From positions 16,754,980-16,818,979 of the forward strand of contig CM055106.1 of assembly GCA_029204225.1 (NCBI GenBank): 64,000 nt of DNA. The letters run 5' to 3'. The notes beneath the pieces were generated by a model. That model saw nothing but the letters and a program-made list of their open reading frames with translations, did no database searches and was not told the origin of the DNA. Below are positions 61,608 to 64,000 of the stretch, in pieces (positions within the stretch are counted from its first letter, which is position 1; every line of letters starts with the position of its first letter). A program made the translations under genes and the position numbers. Origin of the DNA: Diphasiastrum complanatum. Lineage: Eukaryota; Streptophyta; Lycopodiopsida; Lycopodiales; Lycopodiaceae.

Positions 61608-62494
61608 TGTTAAAATTGGAAAAACGAATCTATATTGATTTCTTGGCTTGCTACAAATGTTGTACCATGCAAGTATGTAGCTCATAAATGCAAAATGCCA
61701 AGTTTGGCCTACATAGAACTCAAGCTACATGGTTATGTAAAGTCAAGATTGAAGAATACAACTTGCATATAGTTTGTAGACATAGAATTGGCAAAGTCAT
61801 GCTTGTAGAAACTCGTGGCAATTCACTCACATGCATTCATTGTAAGTGATCCATGGTGAAATGCACAAAGTGTAATGGACACATGCATGATGATTTGTAC
61901 TTTGTTAGTTAGAACTAGTGCACTTGTAAAAAGTTGGTAGAATTTCATGCATGGCAAGTGACAAATGTCACATAGACTCTAAATGTCACTTTAGTTGTCA
62001 TTTTGGAATGGATAGATGTGGTTCTACCTCGAGCTACCTCAAACTCCATAAATATGTGTAGCTCTCCTCACAATCAATGATGAAGAACCAAAGTTTTGTA
62101 GCTACATCATGCCATTTTGGATTTAAACCAATGGGGTTGGCTTAGTTGGTTAGCTTGACATCCAAAGTTTCTTTGGTCTTAGGTTCGAGCCTCCCCTTGG
62201 AAACCAAGAAGCATTTTGGATCTAAACTATTTTGCTTGTTATCTCTCTAGCTTTCTCTCTCTAACTCGTGTTGAAGCTAACGCTAATACATTGAAATCTT
62301 GTACTTTTGGTCATTCTTTGATTCATTGCTATCATAATCTGATGCTTAGCATGCTAGATTGTGGTTAAGCCATTTCTTCTGAACTAGATCTTGCTAAACA
62401 ATCTAGAATCAGGTTACTATGCTAATCACAAAGCTTAATCAAGATCAATCATACTTGTGGACATTCCCCACACGTGTGAATTCTGAAAATTTTG
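61608..62494 (+). repeat. 3' LTR of element C
   Basis: Starts TGTTAAAATTGG after the polypurine run AGAGGGAG. Contains an 83-bp tRNA-like insertion with duplicated target (62113-62227) and CACACGTGTG at 62469-62478. The end is placed within about 3 bp. Confidence 0.9.
62129..62211 (+). mobile_element. tRNA-like SINE-type insertion (83 bp)
   Basis: Present in the 3' LTR of element C but absent from its 5' LTR, so the empty site is known. A 16-bp target duplication CATTTTGGATTTAAAC flanks it (62113-62128 and 62212-62227, one mismatch). It has a pol III A box TGGCTTAGTTGG (62138-62149) and B box GGTTCGAGCCTCC (62182-62194), 32 bp apart. CCAATGGGG and CCCCTTGG at its ends can pair like an acceptor stem. 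CCAAAG-TTT-CTTTGG forms a perfect arm in between. It resembles Au-type plant SINE heads, from memory. No A-tail is visible. Confidence 0.85.
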
Positions 62495-62945
62495 TCAACT
62501 TTTTCACCATTGGCGTTTTGCAACACTTCCAGAAAAGCGACAGTTACTTAGTCTACATAAATACAAGTAAATTTGAACAGGCGAAAAAGACAAAAAAAAT
62601 TGTATCCATTGAAGGCCCACCCAATTTCGACAATAAAATCTGTTGAATTTCGATTTCACACCACAAATTACTGGAAATAGCCGATTTTGGATGCATTAGA
62701 TAGGCCTCACTTGAGGCTACAAGTTGCATATCAAGTTTTAAGCAATTGCATGTAGAATTTGAAATAATCAAAAATTTGTAATTTTGTCAAAACCCTAATT
62801 TTGATCGGATCTCTAGGTTGTGAGGTTACTGAACTTCATTTGAGTTTGTTTCAATCTTAGGAAGTGGCAAGAATCATTAGATTGAGGATAGATCATAGGT
62901 TGATCAAGATTTCTACATTCTATGTGTTGATTTGCTAGAGGGGTT
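62495..62945 (+). other. A2 copia leader, second part
   Basis: From about 62660 to 62945 it matches the leader between primer site and gag of element A (reverse complement of about 11020-10740). Shared words include TACTGGAAATAGCCGATTTT, GTCAAAACCCTAATTTTGAT and GATAGATCATAGGTTGAT. Similarity stops at about 62945, before gag. 62495-62660 is not matched. Confidence 0.8.
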
Positions 62946-63420
62946 GGACAAATTGTGAGTAATAATTGCTAAGCGGTGGTCCAATTTTCAAGTTGTAACT
63001 TTGTTTGGAAATTTTGACCTAATTTCGAACATCCATAACTTTCAAGCGGTGAGGAGTTATGAGATGTACAACCACTATAATTGACAAGAAATTTTTTTAC
63101 TAAATTCGAAACTAGAGGTTTCAATGTATGGAGGAAACCCTTACCTCCAATTTTTGTTTTGAAGCTCCAAATCCATTCATGAGAGGTTTCAAAGTTTACG
63201 TTTTCTCCTATGCAACCAAATTCAAGATACCCCTCAAAATTATGTCCAAAATTGATTGCATTAATTGCTTAGAATCAAACAAAATTGGAAAACTTGTGCA
63301 AAATATGTAACCTGAAGCTGCCCTAGGGTATAGTTAAGGCCATGTAATACAATTGTTTCAAGGTATCCTAGGAGTTTCAAACTTTGTAGCGCAAGAAAAA
63401 AACCAAAAAAATTTGCCCCA
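62946..63420. other. unassigned
   Basis: No gene or repeat was recognised between the end of the A2 leader and the inverted-repeat cluster. Confidence 0.35.
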
Positions 63421-63450
63421 CCAGATCGCTGGCAGGGCAAAAAAAAAAAA

Positions 63451-63556
63451 GCCCTCCATTTCCACTCGCCGACGAGTAGAGATGAGGGAGGGCATTTTTT
63501 CTGACAAGGTAAAATTTTGCCTTGTAGCTCTACTCGCGCTAGCTACAAGGCAAATT
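63451..63556. repeat. two adjacent hairpin-forming inverted repeats
   Basis: Hairpin 1 (63451-63493) has outer arms GCCCTCC and GGAGGGC and a perfect inner stem ACTCG-CCGA-CGAGT, extended by A-run and T-run flanks. Hairpin 2 (63511-63556) has arms AAAATTTTGCCTTGTAGCT and AGCTACAAGGCAAATTTT around an 11-base loop. The second has 15 or more pairs. Confidence 0.85.
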
Positions 63557-63566
63557 TTTTTGCCTC

Positions 63567-63944
63567 TAGCCAGCTTCTAAACATGCTGTAGCAATTCTGT
63601 CGTTGCTACCCATCGCGTTAAGCTCCCATAACTGCTTGGAGTGCGTTTCCAACTTTCTCCGTGAGGGATCTACTTCCCAGTCAAATTTGGATGCAACAAT
63701 TCTTCTAGAAAATCTTGCTAAGAGCCGTGAACTGAGGCTCGTGATAGGTTCCATCAGTGGGTTGTTTGAAAAATTCACTAGAGTACTGCAACAAAACTAC
63801 ACAGATACTTTAACATTAGCTATTCTTAGGGCAGTTATGGGCATATGCTTGCCCACCATAAATATAGTTAAGGCTGTCGAATCTGGTATGACTGCTGCAA
63901 TCGTGGAGCTATTGAATAAGCCAACACCCTCAAGCCAACGGTAG
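63567..63944 (+). pseudogene. ARM-repeat fragment of a U-box-type E3 ubiquitin ligase
   Basis: An open frame of about 125 codons has no plausible start: ASKHAVAILSLL, NCLECVSNFLREGS, NLDATILLENLAKSRELRLV, IGSISGLFEKFTRVLQQ, AILRAVMGICLPTINIVKAV and ESGMTAAIVELL. These blocks match the C-terminal ARM repeats of plant PUB proteins (substrate-binding part of cytosolic E3 ligases). The N-terminal U-box and the C-terminal ARM repeats are missing. Downstream, the frame ends at a TAG just before a GGGCAAAAAAATTTTGC word that is the inverse of GCAAATTTTTTTGCC at 63550-63564. It is likely a captured gene fragment. A genuine exon of a gene continuing outside the window is less likely. Confidence 0.75.
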
Positions 63945-64000
63945 GGCAAAAAAATTTTGCAATTACCTTCCATAACAACGATATGTGTTGGCATAAATCT

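Larger units (their letters stand above)
50016..62494 (+). mobile_element. Ty1/copia element C, split by chromovirus D
   Basis: Plus-strand copia element: 5' LTR (50016 to about 50788), leader with a degenerate primer site, gag-pol (57650-61590) and 3' LTR (61608-62494). The polypurine run AGAGGGAG is directly before the 3' LTR. All copia domains are present in the order gag-PR-IN-RT-RH. They are broken by frameshifts near 58455, 60040 and 60700 and by stops at 59107, 59419, 60350 and 60952. The leader is interrupted by element D (51260-57426). The LTRs differ by many substitutions and indels, so C is older than B and D. Confidence 0.9.

Noticed and set aside
62129-62211. A true tRNA gene
   Set aside because: Pairing is imperfect, the anticodon arm has a three-base loop, and it is flanked by a target duplication and absent from the sister LTR, so it is an insertion derived from a tRNA-like RNA.

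Overview
This is nuclear DNA of a vascular land plant. The one intact host gene encodes a plant-type GDP-mannose pyrophosphorylase (four exons, GT-AG introns). Nearly everything else is Ty1/copia and Ty3/gypsy LTR retrotransposons plus long dinucleotide microsatellites. The repeat load and a 2.1-kb intron would fit a large genome such as a fern, lycophyte or gymnosperm, but nothing seen here fixes the lineage. No prokaryotic, organellar or CRISPR features were seen.

Layout. 1-2600: (CA)n/(CT)n tract, a 20-bp minisatellite, a copia RNase H relic and a perfect 88-bp tandem duplication. 2672-11616: minus-strand copia element A, split by a 5-kb LTR element (E) with no recognisable coding sequence. 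11640-12110: copia integrase relic. 12800-17101: the GDP-mannose pyrophosphorylase gene, reading 361 codons. 18556-19107: a 552-bp non-autonomous hAT-type DNA transposon with a perfect 8-bp target-site duplication. 22030-23002: three long (CT)n tracts. 24569-26250: an unassigned minus-strand region with a CCHC zinc knuckle. 26305-34612: broken copia elements (H, F, J) and chromovirus fragments (I, L). 35296-36745: a second copy of family E. 37269-39785: (GA)n, a 43-bp repeat and an unassigned Ser/Pro/Thr-rich region. 39790-44887: minus-strand gypsy element G with a tRNA-Asp-like primer site.

44888-62945 is a nested stack. A copia LTR and leader (A2, related to A) hold two younger insertions: B (44972-49544, two 701-bp LTRs, perfect 5-bp duplication) in the LTR, and C (50016-62494) in the leader. 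C is split by chromovirus D (51260-57426), and the 3' LTR of C carries an 83-bp tRNA-like SINE-type insertion absent from its 5' LTR. The right edge (63567-63944) holds an ARM-repeat fragment of a U-box-type E3 ligase between inverted repeats.

The host enzyme makes GDP-mannose for ascorbate, cell-wall and glycoprotein synthesis. The retroelements look defective: protease Asp to Asn in B, reverse-transcriptase YVDD to YVDN in F, eight in-frame stops in D, internal deletions in A, B, H and J. All identifications come from reading the sequence and from family knowledge; no database search was run.
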